Shown piece by piece: positions 1-4,614 of a stretch of 5,401 nt of DNA. The stretch spans positions 1-5,401 of the forward strand of contig CAKUQA010000115.1 in assembly GCA_934675225.1 (NCBI GenBank), read 5' to 3'. The position numbers and the translations under genes are program-made. The DNA is from an uncultured Candidatus Melainabacteria bacterium. GTDB taxonomy: Bacteria; Cyanobacteriota; Vampirovibrionia; Gastranaerophilales; Gastranaerophilaceae. The notes below the pieces were generated by a model. That model saw only the letters and a list, made by a program, of their open reading frames with translations. It was not told where the DNA came from and ran no database searches. Numbering within the stretch: the stretch's first letter is position 1; every line of letters starts with the position of its first letter.

Positions 1-37
1 GAGTTGCAACGTGGTCTATATTTACTCCTAGTAACAT
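1..37 (-). CDS. pdxJ: Pyridoxine 5'-phosphate synthase PdxJ, N-terminal fragment
   Basis: Only the first 12 codons are inside the window; the gene runs off the left edge. They read MLLGVNIDHVAT, which matches the highly conserved N-terminus of PdxJ (LLGVNIDH followed by I/V-A-T; E. coli has MAELLLGVNIDHIAT). PdxJ is a cytosolic TIM-barrel enzyme that condenses 1-deoxyxylulose 5-phosphate with 3-amino-2-oxopropyl phosphate to form pyridoxine 5'-phosphate, the last ring-closing step of the DXP-dependent vitamin B6 pathway. The ATG lies 2 bases after the murT stop codon, and a short Shine-Dalgarno-like GCAGG sits inside the last murT codons about 5 bases upstream, so the gene is probably translated from the murT transcript. 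The call rests on a short but very characteristic motif. Confidence 0.85.
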   Translation of the reverse strand, partial: MLLGVNIDHVAT

Positions 38-39
38 TT

Positions 40-1374
40 TTACCTGCTTTCTTTTATTTCGTTATTAATTTTTAAAAGCGCTGTATAAGATGGCAAAATT
101 GTTGTTTTTCCATTTTTTGTTGCCATATCAATTGCTTTTTTAATATTTGGTTCAATTGTAATTTTTTCTTGTGGAATTCCTGCATATTTAAGTCTGGTAG
201 CCATATCATTTGCACGAATTCCAGATGTTATAACTTGTTTTTTTGCATCTTTAAGTTGTTCAAAATCGCTATCCCAAAGCCAAGAAATATCCCTACCATC
301 AGCATAATTATCGTTTATAGCAATAACTATATTAGAATTTAGATCAACTGTTTTGAGAACTTCGCTTGCTCCAGTCGGATTTTTGATAAGCTGAATTACT
401 GTTTGGTTTCCGTTAATAACTCTTTTTTCAGTTCTGCCAAAAATTGCATGATAAGTATCTAGAGCTTTTTGAATTTCAGCTTGATTTAAACCTTTTTCAA
501 AAGCAAAAGCAATTGCAGCAAGAGCATTATAAGCATTATAAAGACCAGCTAAGTTTATTGTAAAATCATAATCAATTCCTTTATTGTTAACGGTTAAGAT
601 GGTGTATTCGTTGAAAACTTTAGCTTTTGCTGGATAATTACATTTATGGCGTTTGTAACCACATTTGGGACAATAATAATGTCCTTCTTGAGCAAAAAAT
701 CGTTTAGAATATTCTAAAGGTTCTCCACATGGGCAATTAAAGGCTTCTGCCGGAGCATTTGATTGGTGTTCATAATTACAATCATATTCAACGTTTTCAA
801 ATCCGTAATATACGGCATATTTAGTTCTGTCAAATGTTGCAACTAGCGGGTCATCTGCATTTAGGATAAGTTTTAAATCCGGATTTTTGTCAATTGCGTT
901 TTTGATAAATTTGGCGGTAGTATCAAGTTCGCCGTATCTGTCTAATTGGTCTCGAAATAAATTCGTTACAACAAGATAGTCAGATGGCATATAGTCATAA
1001 AGTTTTGTTAAATAAGCTTCATCAGATTCTATTACTGCATAATCAAATTGCTTGAAAGGTTTAATCGAAAGAGCAAAGACGTTTGCAACACCTGTAAGCA
1101 TATTTGCACCTTTTAGGTTATGTATAATTTTTTGATTTGCAACTTCTAGTATATGTGCAATAATTCCGGATGTTGTTGATTTGCCATTGGTTCCGGTAAT
1201 TGTAATTATATCTTTTTTTATATACTTTTTACAATGTTTGAGAAAATCCGGGCAAATTTTAAGTGTCATCATGCCGACAAAAGATGTGCCGGATGATTTA
1301 TTCAAAAGTTTAATAGCTAAATATGCAAATCTTGCAATTATTAATGATAAATAAAATTCAAATATCCTAATCAT
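40..1374 (-). CDS. murT: MurT-type Mur ligase, lipid II isoglutaminyl synthase subunit
   Basis: 444 residues, the usual MurT length. MurT works with the glutaminase GatD to amidate the alpha-carboxyl of D-glutamate in the lipid II stem peptide, using ATP and ammonia supplied by GatD. Visible features in order: a hydrophobic N-terminal stretch (about 4-24); the Mur ligase P-loop GTNGKST (61-67); the central-domain motif VVTNLFRDQLDRYGEL (135-150); an inserted cysteine zinc-ribbon-like segment (C214, C216, C235, C238); LYNAYNALAA (278-287); and the C-terminal DUF1727 block with NDNYADGRDISWLWD (354-368), which carries the acidic residues expected to act with GatD. The first cysteine pair is C-P-C instead of the usual CxxC. 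The start is supported by AAAGGA (1386 down to 1381), 6 bases before the ATG. The next gene is pdxJ, 2 bases downstream; gatD is not adjacent on either side. Confidence is high for the family; the amidation role depends on a gatD elsewhere. Confidence 0.93.
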   Translation of the reverse strand: MIRIFEFYLSLIIARFAYLAIKLLNKSSGTSFVGMMTLKICPDFLKHCKKYIKKDIITITGTNGKSTTSGIIAHILEVANQKIIHNLKGANMLTGVANVFALSIKPFKQFDYAVIESDEAYLTKLYDYMPSDYLVVTNLFRDQLDRYGELDTTAKFIKNAIDKNPDLKLILNADDPLVATFDRTKYAVYYGFENVEYDCNYEHQSNAPAEAFNCPCGEPLEYSKRFFAQEGHYYCPKCGYKRHKCNYPAKAKVFNEYTILTVNNKGIDYDFTINLAGLYNAYNALAAIAFAFEKGLNQAEIQKALDTYHAIFGRTEKRVINGNQTVIQLIKNPTGASEVLKTVDLNSNIVIAINDNYADGRDISWLWDSDFEQLKDAKKQVITSGIRANDMATRLKYAGIPQEKITIEPNIKKAIDMATKNGKTTILPSYTALLKINNEIKESR

Positions 1375-1412
1375 AAATAGTCCTTTAGACGTATTCTAAA
1401 TTCTCCTCTCAT

Positions 1413-1425
1413 ATTATAATATAAT
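1413..1425. promoter_or_regulatory. Divergent -10 boxes between murT and the 1442 gene
   Basis: The 67-base gap between the divergent murT and 1442 genes contains perfect TATAAT hexamers on the plus strand (1415-1420 and 1420-1425, overlapping) and on the minus strand (1418 down to 1413). Convincing -35 boxes at 17 bases are not visible on either strand, so the exact start sites are uncertain. The minus-strand box would give murT a leader of about 30 bases, leaving room for its AAAGGA ribosome site. The plus-strand boxes would give the 1442 gene a leader of about 10-15 bases. Confidence 0.45.
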
Positions 1426-1441
1426 ACAAAAGATAGGAAAA

Positions 1442-1801
1442 ATGTATATATTTATTGCAATAATTTTTATAGCGGAATTAATTATCGCACATTATATAAT
1501 CAGTTATTTGATTAAATCGGATAAATGTGTGAGATATTACAACGCCTGTGTTGAATCTTTTAATCCATTACTCCAAACATGTTTGCAGTATGGAAGATGC
1601 ATTGTAGCTACATTTAAAAGCTCATTTGAAAATTTTATTGCATTTGTAAAGAAAAAACATGAGCAAATTATTACAAAAATAATTTTTGCAGTAGCTATAT
1701 ATTCAATTTTACTTATTTTCAAAATAAGAAAAGAAAAAGCTAAAAAAGTTTTTAAACTCGCATCTGCAATTAAAGATATATTGTTCGAACTTGCAGTTTA
1801 A
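1442..1801 (+). CDS. Small protein of unknown function with two predicted membrane segments
   Basis: 119 residues that I do not recognise. A hydrophobic N-terminal segment (about 2-24, rich in I, A and Y) could be an uncleaved signal anchor. A central polar stretch (25-76) holds four cysteines (C29, C36, C47, C53) and ends in KKKHEQ. A second hydrophobic segment (about 77-94) is followed by a very basic tail (KIRKEKAKKVFK, 94-105). By the positive-inside rule the final tail is likely cytoplasmic, and two spans would put the N-terminus on the same side. The start is supported by TAGGA about 3-4 bases upstream and by TATAAT boxes just before it. It lies upstream of, and in the same direction as, the YtxH/DUF948 cassette, but a separate promoter in the 106-base gap suggests it is not strictly part of that operon. 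Codon use looks like that of the neighbours, so it is probably a real gene. Confidence 0.7.
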   Translation: MYIFIAIIFIAELIIAHYIISYLIKSDKCVRYYNACVESFNPLLQTCLQYGRCIVATFKSSFENFIAFVKKKHEQIITKIIFAVAIYSILLIFKIRKEKAKKVFKLASAIKDILFELAV

Positions 1802-1853
1802 CATTTTACTATCTCCCAAAACAAAGACTATATTTGCTTTAGAAGGATTTTAC

Positions 1854-1882
1854 TTGTAATTCTAAAAAAAATATGTTAGAAT
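1854..1882 (+). promoter_or_regulatory. Promoter of the first YtxH-like gene
   Basis: TTGTAA (1854-1859), a 17-base spacer, then TAGAAT (1877-1882) preceded by TG plus one base (1874-1876), which makes an extended -10. The expected start near 1889 leaves a leader of about 19 bases that contains the GAGG ribosome site at 1897-1900. Read directly from the sequence; function is inferred from similarity to sigma-70 consensus. Confidence 0.6.
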
Positions 1883-1884
1883 TA
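1857..1884. repeat. 9-bp perfect inverted repeat overlapping the promoter
   Basis: TAATTCTAA (1857-1865) and TTAGAATTA (1876-1884) are perfect reverse complements separated by 10 bases. The left arm overlaps the -35 box and the right arm contains the -10 box. Because it lies upstream of the expected transcription start, it would act as DNA (an operator-like dyad), not as an RNA hairpin of this transcript. AT-richness makes some dyads likely by chance. Confidence 0.45.
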
Positions 1885-1907
1885 TAAACGAAAGACGAGG
1901 TTATGTT

Positions 1908-2225
1908 ATGAGTAAAAACAAATCATTTATGTTCGCGATGGGATTGCTTGCAGGAGTTGTTGGAGGACTTGTTGCAGGTGTTCTTTATGCTCCAAAATCA
2001 GGAGAAGAATCCAGACGAGAATTAAAAGATGCAGCTTGTGAATTTTATGAAAAAAATTCTCCGGCTATAAAAGACGCAAAAAAACAAGCTCTAGAGAATA
2101 TTGATTTGATGAAATATAAGTTAGAAAGACAATTTAGGAAATTTAACAATATGGTAAAATCAAAGAAACTTCTTAAAGCAAAAGAGCTTGAAGAAATGGA
2201 TGACGAATACAATTGCGAAAATTAA
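1908..2225 (+). CDS. YtxH domain-containing protein, paralogue 1
   Basis: 105 residues. The N-terminus is a glycine/alanine-rich hydrophobic segment (about 7-27, MFAMGLLAGVVGGLVAGVLY) followed at once by APKSGEESR (28-36). That combination is the signature of YtxH-family proteins (general stress protein family, DUF948/YtxH cassettes in Firmicutes). The remainder (37-105) is charged and helical in character, with a very acidic end (ELEEMDDEYNCEN). It is likely anchored in the cytoplasmic membrane with the charged helix in the cytosol; the biochemical role of the family is not known. The start follows GAGG by 7 bases; an ATG 5 bases upstream is out of frame and closes immediately. The DUF948 gene begins 15 bases after the stop, so the two are very likely co-transcribed. 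It shares the AGxxxG...LxAPKSGEExR block with the gene at 2664. Confidence 0.85.
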   Translation: MSKNKSFMFAMGLLAGVVGGLVAGVLYAPKSGEESRRELKDAACEFYEKNSPAIKDAKKQALENIDLMKYKLERQFRKFNNMVKSKKLLKAKELEEMDDEYNCEN

Positions 2226-2240
2226 AAAGGAAATAAACGA

Positions 2241-2597
2241 ATGGAAATGTCACAAATTGCGTTAAATCAAGGCTTAACTTTTCTTGCTTGGGCAACCGGA
2301 ATTATTTTAATTGTTGTTGCAGGTTTTCTTGTTAAGTTATTGATTGACCTTTCGGCACTGGCTAAAAATTTGCAAGAAACATCAAACATTGTAAATACTG
2401 AATTAAAACCAACATTAAAGGAATTAAATCAAACATTAAACTCTATAAATGAGATAGTAAAAAGTACCGATAAAAATGTTGGCGATTTTAAAAGTGCGGT
2501 AGGAAACCTTTTGGATAAAACAAAACTTGTTTCAGGTACTTTACTTGGTGGTTTATTTAAAGGATTTACAACTGCTTACAAAATGTTTCGAAAATAG
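2241..2597 (+). CDS. DUF948 domain-containing membrane protein (YtxG-like)
   Basis: 118 residues. One strong membrane segment (about 13-38, ending in VKLLIDLSAL) is followed by a long amphipathic helical region with heptad-like spacing (LAKNLQETSNIVNTELKPTLKELNQTLNSINEIVKS, within 40-75) and a glycine-containing end (GTLLGGLFKGF). This is the layout of DUF948 proteins such as Bacillus YtxG, which sits next to ytxH in the ytxGHJ operon. The family has no established reaction; a structural or stress-related role at the membrane is the usual inference. AAGGA (2227-2231) lies 9 bases before the chosen ATG; a second in-frame ATG at 2247 is less well spaced. It is sandwiched between two YtxH-like genes on the same strand, which strongly supports the family call despite low-complexity sequence. 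Confidence 0.8.
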   Translation: MEMSQIALNQGLTFLAWATGIILIVVAGFLVKLLIDLSALAKNLQETSNIVNTELKPTLKELNQTLNSINEIVKSTDKNVGDFKSAVGNLLDKTKLVSGTLLGGLFKGFTTAYKMFRK

Positions 2598-2606
2598 CCG
2601 TTTCCG

Positions 2607-2621
2607 GTGATTTTAAATCAC
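2607..2621. repeat. 15-base palindrome upstream of the second YtxH gene
   Basis: GTGATTTTAAATCAC has two perfect 7-base arms around a single central base. It lies just upstream of the extended -10 of the next gene, covering the place where a -35 box would be (which is poor here), so it could be an operator or activator site. Function is an inference. Confidence 0.4.
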
Positions 2622-2629
2622 GTAAATAT

Positions 2630-2638
2630 TGTTACAAT
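2630..2638 (+). promoter_or_regulatory. Extended -10 promoter of the second YtxH gene
   Basis: TG (2630-2631), one base, then TACAAT (2633-2638) form an extended -10. No good -35 is visible (the best candidate is TTTTAA at 2611-2616). Transcription would start near 2645, just before the AAAAAGGAG ribosome site (2646-2654). The layout resembles the promoter of the first YtxH gene, including the TAAACGAAA-like bases after the -10. Confidence 0.5.
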
Positions 2639-2663
2639 AAAAACGAAAAAGGAGTAAATAATT

Positions 2664-2936
2664 ATGTCAGCAACTAAATTTTTAGCAGGTTTTATAGTAG
2701 GCGGAGCAATTGGTGCTATTGCAGGTGTTTTGCTTGCTCCAAAATCAGGAGAAGAAACTCGCGCATTAATTGCAGATGGTGCAAAAGATGCTGTAAGACG
2801 TGCAGATGAAACAGTAAAAGAAATTCAATCTAAAGCAGATGACGTTGTTTCTGATATGCAGAAAAAAGGTGATGAAATCAAAGAAAAAATCCAAAATCTT
2901 ATTAATCAGCAAAAAGAAGCTAAACAAGAAGCTTAG
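2664..2936 (+). CDS. YtxH domain-containing protein, paralogue 2
   Basis: 90 residues with the YtxH layout: a Gly/Ala-rich membrane segment (about 5-24, FLAGFIVGGAIGAIAGVLL) running into APKSGEETR (25-33), then a charged, alanine- and lysine-rich helix (37-90) with coiled-coil character (VKEIQSKADDVVSDMQKKGDEIKEKI). It probably sits in the cytoplasmic membrane with the helix in the cytosol; the family is linked to general stress, without a known reaction. The start is set by a near-perfect AAAAAGGAG 9 bases upstream. It is the closest relative in the window of the gene at 1908, sharing eight of nine residues in the APKSGEE(S/T)R block, but has a different tail, so the two look like diverged paralogues flanking the DUF948 gene. 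A strong terminator follows 26 bases after the stop. Confidence 0.88.
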   Translation: MSATKFLAGFIVGGAIGAIAGVLLAPKSGEETRALIADGAKDAVRRADETVKEIQSKADDVVSDMQKKGDEIKEKIQNLINQQKEAKQEA

Positions 2937-2962
2937 TTAAAAACTGTAAAATAGTTAAAAAG

Positions 2963-2992
2963 AAAACTCCTCTTATAAAAGAGGAGTTTTTT
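2963..2992. terminator. Bidirectional rho-independent terminator
   Basis: AAAACTCCTCTT (2963-2974) pairs perfectly with AAGAGGAGTTTT (2979-2990) around an ATAA loop, giving a 12-bp stem whose core is the six pairs CTCCTC/GAGGAG. On the plus strand it runs into six T residues (2987-2992); on the minus strand it is followed by TTTTCTTTTT. It lies between the stop codons of the convergent genes ending at 2936 and 2995, so it should stop transcription from both sides. Confidence 0.93.
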
Positions 2993-2994
2993 AA

Positions 2995-3357
2995 TTATTT
3001 ATTTTTTAATGCATCATCCAAAGCTTTTTCCAATACCGTAATTTTATTTTCCAGTACTTGTATCTTTGCTTCAGCCGAAGTATTTGAAATAGAACCTTTC
3101 TCAAGCTCTCTTTTATATGCATTAAATTTATCTTTCAATGATTTGTAAAGAGGAGCAAAGAAAAATATTGCAGAAATTTCCCCAAGAATAAAAACAATAA
3201 GCGTATATAATGCCATATTCATTGTTAATGTTTTTGGTGTAAGGTTTAATATTGCTCCAATTTTACTGCTCAAAAGAGTTATACCTGCAGTATCTTGAAA
3301 ATTCATTAGGATTAAAAAACATAAAATTAATGTTGATAATATTGAAATAATTTGCAT
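2995..3357 (-). CDS. LapA-like (DUF1049) membrane protein with C-terminal coiled coil
   Basis: 120 residues. First membrane segment about 3-19, followed by NFQDTAGITLL (19-29), which resembles the Fxx(Q/N)N-x-x-P-V-T-L stretch of LapA/DUF1049 proteins. A second membrane segment is at about 48-70 (ALYTLIVFILGEISAIFFFAPL). Then comes a charged helical tail (72-118) with heptad-like spacing (IQVLENKITVLEKALDDAL). Two spans plus a cytosolic coiled coil is the LapA layout; in E. coli LapA works with LapB in controlling lipopolysaccharide synthesis, but such small proteins occur widely and the role here is unknown. Translation starts from AAGGAG (3371 down to 3366), 8 bases upstream, which lies inside the last codons of the pseudouridine synthase gene; the two genes are 4 bases apart and surely form an operon. 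It ends just before the bidirectional terminator. The family call is moderate, based on layout and a short motif. Confidence 0.6.
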   Translation of the reverse strand: MQIISILSTLILCFLILMNFQDTAGITLLSSKIGAILNLTPKTLTMNMALYTLIVFILGEISAIFFFAPLYKSLKDKFNAYKRELEKGSISNTSAEAKIQVLENKITVLEKALDDALKNK

Positions 3358-3361
3358 AAAA

Positions 3362-4264
3362 TCAGCTCCTTAAATATTTTAGAACCTTTGTAATTTTTTC
3401 ATCGGGTTCAATTTGTAATTCTATTATTTCATCCGCAAATGGTTTTGTAAAGCGTAAAAAGTATGATTGAAGAACTTGTTCTTCTGTTTTTACTTTACCA
3501 ATTCCCGCACCATATAATGTGTCGTTGTATATCGGATGGTTTATGCTTTTCATGTGAACTCTAATTTGATGTGTACGTCCTGTGATAAGAGTTAATTCTA
3601 CGTATGTAGCATCTTTAAAGCGTTCTATTACCTTTACAATTGTTTTTGAAGGTTTTCCATCTTCTCTAACCATCATTTTATGCGGTTGATTTGGATTTCT
3701 TCCGATTGGAGAATTTATCTCAAATTCGTCTTGTAAAATTACTCCTTTGACTATTGCTCTATATTTTTTCGTTATAGTATGTTCTTTGATTTGTTTTGCT
3801 AAAAATTCGTGTGATTTATTATTTTTAGCAATCATTAAAAGCCCTGATGTATTTCTGTCTAATCTATGTAGAATTCCTCGTCTAAATTCTCCGTTTATAT
3901 CAGATAAATTATCTCCATACTTAAATAAAAGTGCATTAACAAGCGTGTTTTCTCTTTCAATTGTAGTTGGATGAGTAAGCATTCCTGACGGTTTATTTAC
4001 TACTAACATATTTTCATCTTGATAAATAATATCTAATTGAATATTTTGTGGAAGAATTTTTATTTCTTCGTCTTCAGGAAGTTCAAATTCTATTTTGTCG
4101 TTTTCTCTGAGAGTGTAAGATGGTTTTTTGGTTGAAGAATTAACTAATACATTTCCGTTTTTTATAAAGTTCTGAATTTTAGAACGTGATAAATTTGGCG
4201 TAATTTCTGACAAAAAACTGTCTAATCTTTTATTCTCATCATTTTCTTCAACAAAAATTATCAT
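3362..4264 (-). CDS. RluA-family 23S rRNA pseudouridine synthase (RluC/RluD type)
   Basis: 300 residues, near the usual length for RluD-type enzymes. They isomerise specific uridines to pseudouridine in RNA, in this subfamily usually in helix 69 or other sites of 23S rRNA. An S4 RNA-binding domain occupies about 12-62 (KRLDSFLSE, SRSKIQNFIKNGNVLVN). The catalytic domain starts near 77 (LDIIYQDENMLVVNKPSGMLTHPT). The active-site motif HRLDRNTSG (133-141) carries the catalytic aspartate D136, and GRTHQIRVH (229-237) is the other conserved family block. All key residues are present. Which uridine is modified cannot be told from sequence alone, so no symbol is given. There is no Shine-Dalgarno before the ATG; instead a strong promoter ends 6 bases upstream, suggesting a leaderless mRNA. 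The LapA-like gene follows 4 bases downstream in the same operon. Confidence 0.95.
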   Translation of the reverse strand: MIIFVEENDENKRLDSFLSEITPNLSRSKIQNFIKNGNVLVNSSTKKPSYTLRENDKIEFELPEDEEIKILPQNIQLDIIYQDENMLVVNKPSGMLTHPTTIERENTLVNALLFKYGDNLSDINGEFRRGILHRLDRNTSGLLMIAKNNKSHEFLAKQIKEHTITKKYRAIVKGVILQDEFEINSPIGRNPNQPHKMMVREDGKPSKTIVKVIERFKDATYVELTLITGRTHQIRVHMKSINHPIYNDTLYGAGIGKVKTEEQVLQSYFLRFTKPFADEIIELQIEPDEKITKVLKYLRS

Positions 4265-4270
4265 ATATAT

Positions 4271-4299
4271 TTAATAACAGATATAAAAAACTTGGTCAA
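4271..4299 (-). promoter_or_regulatory. Promoter of the pseudouridine synthase operon
   Basis: On the minus strand, TTGACC (4299 down to 4294), a 17-base spacer, then TATTAA (4276 down to 4271) preceded by TG plus one base: a near-consensus -35 with an extended -10. The -35 begins directly after the TAG stop of the HTH gene, and the bases upstream (4301-4319) are pure A/T, like an UP element. Only 6 bases separate the -10 from the ATG, so the expected +1 is at or next to the A of the start codon. Confidence 0.7.
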
Positions 4300-4545
4300 C
4301 TAAATTTTAAATTTAAAATCAAAACCTTTAAGCAATTCACTTGGAGTAATATCTAATGCATTAGCGATTTTAACTAGCGTTGAAAATTTTAAATCAACAA
4401 GTCCGTTTTCTATTCTGCTTTGAGTCGCAGATGTGATTAACAGACTTTTATAGGCAAATTCATTTAGAGAATGCTTCTTTTGCAATCTTAGCTTTCTGAT
4501 GTGTTCGCCAAATAAATGTAACAAATTTTCATTTTGCTGTTGCAT
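4300..4545 (-). CDS. HTH transcriptional regulator, Cro/C1 (XRE) type
   Basis: 81 residues, essentially a single DNA-binding domain. FGEHIRKLRLQKKHSLNEFAYKS (12-34) forms helices 1-2 and the turn; ITSATQSRIENGLVDLKFSTLVKIANALDITPSELL (37-72) is the recognition helix followed by the classic C1-like end of the domain. There is no added sensor or protease domain, so it probably acts as a simple dimeric repressor, as in phage and plasmid control genes. The ATG has no Shine-Dalgarno; a TATAAT ends 7 bases upstream. It is divergent from the pilin-like gene, and the shared intergenic region has two copies of a dyad, one over its own start codon. This fits autoregulation plus control of the pilin gene. 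Downstream, after 35 bases, comes the pseudouridine synthase with its own promoter. Confidence 0.88.
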   Translation of the reverse strand: MQQQNENLLHLFGEHIRKLRLQKKHSLNEFAYKSLLITSATQSRIENGLVDLKFSTLVKIANALDITPSELLKGFDFKFKI

Positions 4546-4554
4546 ACATGTAAT
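4539..4554. promoter_or_regulatory. Operator-like dyad O2 over the HTH start codon and the pilin -35
   Basis: GTTGCATACATGTAAT matches the core of the perfect palindrome at 4579-4594 (ATTACATATATGTAAT) at 13 of 16 positions, with an identical right half ATGTAAT and the same 2-base centre spacing. It covers the -35 box of the pilin promoter (4540-4545) and the start codon of the HTH gene (4543-4545). It is the likely second binding site of the HTH protein (inference). Confidence 0.55.
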
Positions 4555-4568
4555 TATACGGCTATAAT
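4540..4568 (+). promoter_or_regulatory. Promoter of the pilin-like gene
   Basis: TTGCAT (4540-4545), exactly 17 bases, then a perfect TATAAT (4563-4568). The expected start near 4575 gives a leader of about 40 bases holding the 18-base palindrome and the GGAG ribosome site. It is a strong sigma-70 type promoter by inspection, and the -35 lies inside the first codon of the divergent HTH gene. Confidence 0.75.
4553..4558 (-). promoter_or_regulatory. -10 box of the HTH gene
   Basis: A perfect TATAAT on the minus strand (4558 down to 4553) ends 7 bases before the HTH ATG. The -35 position holds AATAGC, a poor match, and there is no TGn extension, so this may be a weak promoter. If used, the transcript would be leaderless or nearly so, in keeping with the missing ribosome site. 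Confidence 0.4.
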
Positions 4569-4577
4569 GGTAGTAGC

Positions 4578-4595
4578 TATTACATATATGTAATA
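4578..4595. promoter_or_regulatory. Operator-like perfect 18-base palindrome O1
   Basis: TATTACATATATGTAATA is a perfect 18-base palindrome lying just downstream of the expected pilin transcription start. With arms ATTACAT/ATGTAAT and a 2-base centre, it has the size of operators bound by Cro/C1-type dimers. Its centre (4586.5) is exactly 40 bases from the centre of O2 (4546.5), about four helical turns, so the two bracket the pilin promoter. Confidence 0.65.
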
Positions 4596-4604
4596 CAAGA
4601 GATT

Positions 4605-4608
4605 GGAG
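4605..4608 (+). promoter_or_regulatory. Ribosome binding site fixing the pilin start
   Basis: GGAG ends 6 bases before ATG 4615. An in-frame TTG at 4603 would overlap this site and has no ribosome site of its own, so ATG 4615 is taken as the start. Confidence 0.75.
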
Positions 4609-4614
4609 CTGAGT

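Noticed and set aside
1403..1410. GAGAGGAG on the minus strand as a ribosome site for a longer murT
   Set aside because: No start codon follows at a suitable distance, and murT already has AAAGGA next to its ATG.
1537..1722. 61-codon open frame on the minus strand
   Set aside because: It lies inside the plus-strand gene at 1442-1801 and shows no ribosome site or recognisable domain.
1802..1850. Possible terminator after the unknown gene (AAAG...CTTT near 1820-1842)
   Set aside because: Only about four pairs, no G/C-rich stem and no T-run, so it is not a credible terminator.
3747..3974. 75-codon open frame on the plus strand
   Set aside because: It is antisense to the catalytic part of the pseudouridine synthase, whose conserved motifs prove the minus-strand frame.
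4304..4319. 16-base perfect palindrome ATTTTAAATTTAAAAT
   Set aside because: It is pure A/T low complexity encoding the FKFKI end of the HTH protein; more likely an UP-element-like A/T block than a specific operator.
4603..4614. TTG start that would add four residues (MELS) to the pilin protein
   Set aside because: The TTG overlaps the GGAG ribosome site that serves ATG 4615 and has no ribosome site of its own.
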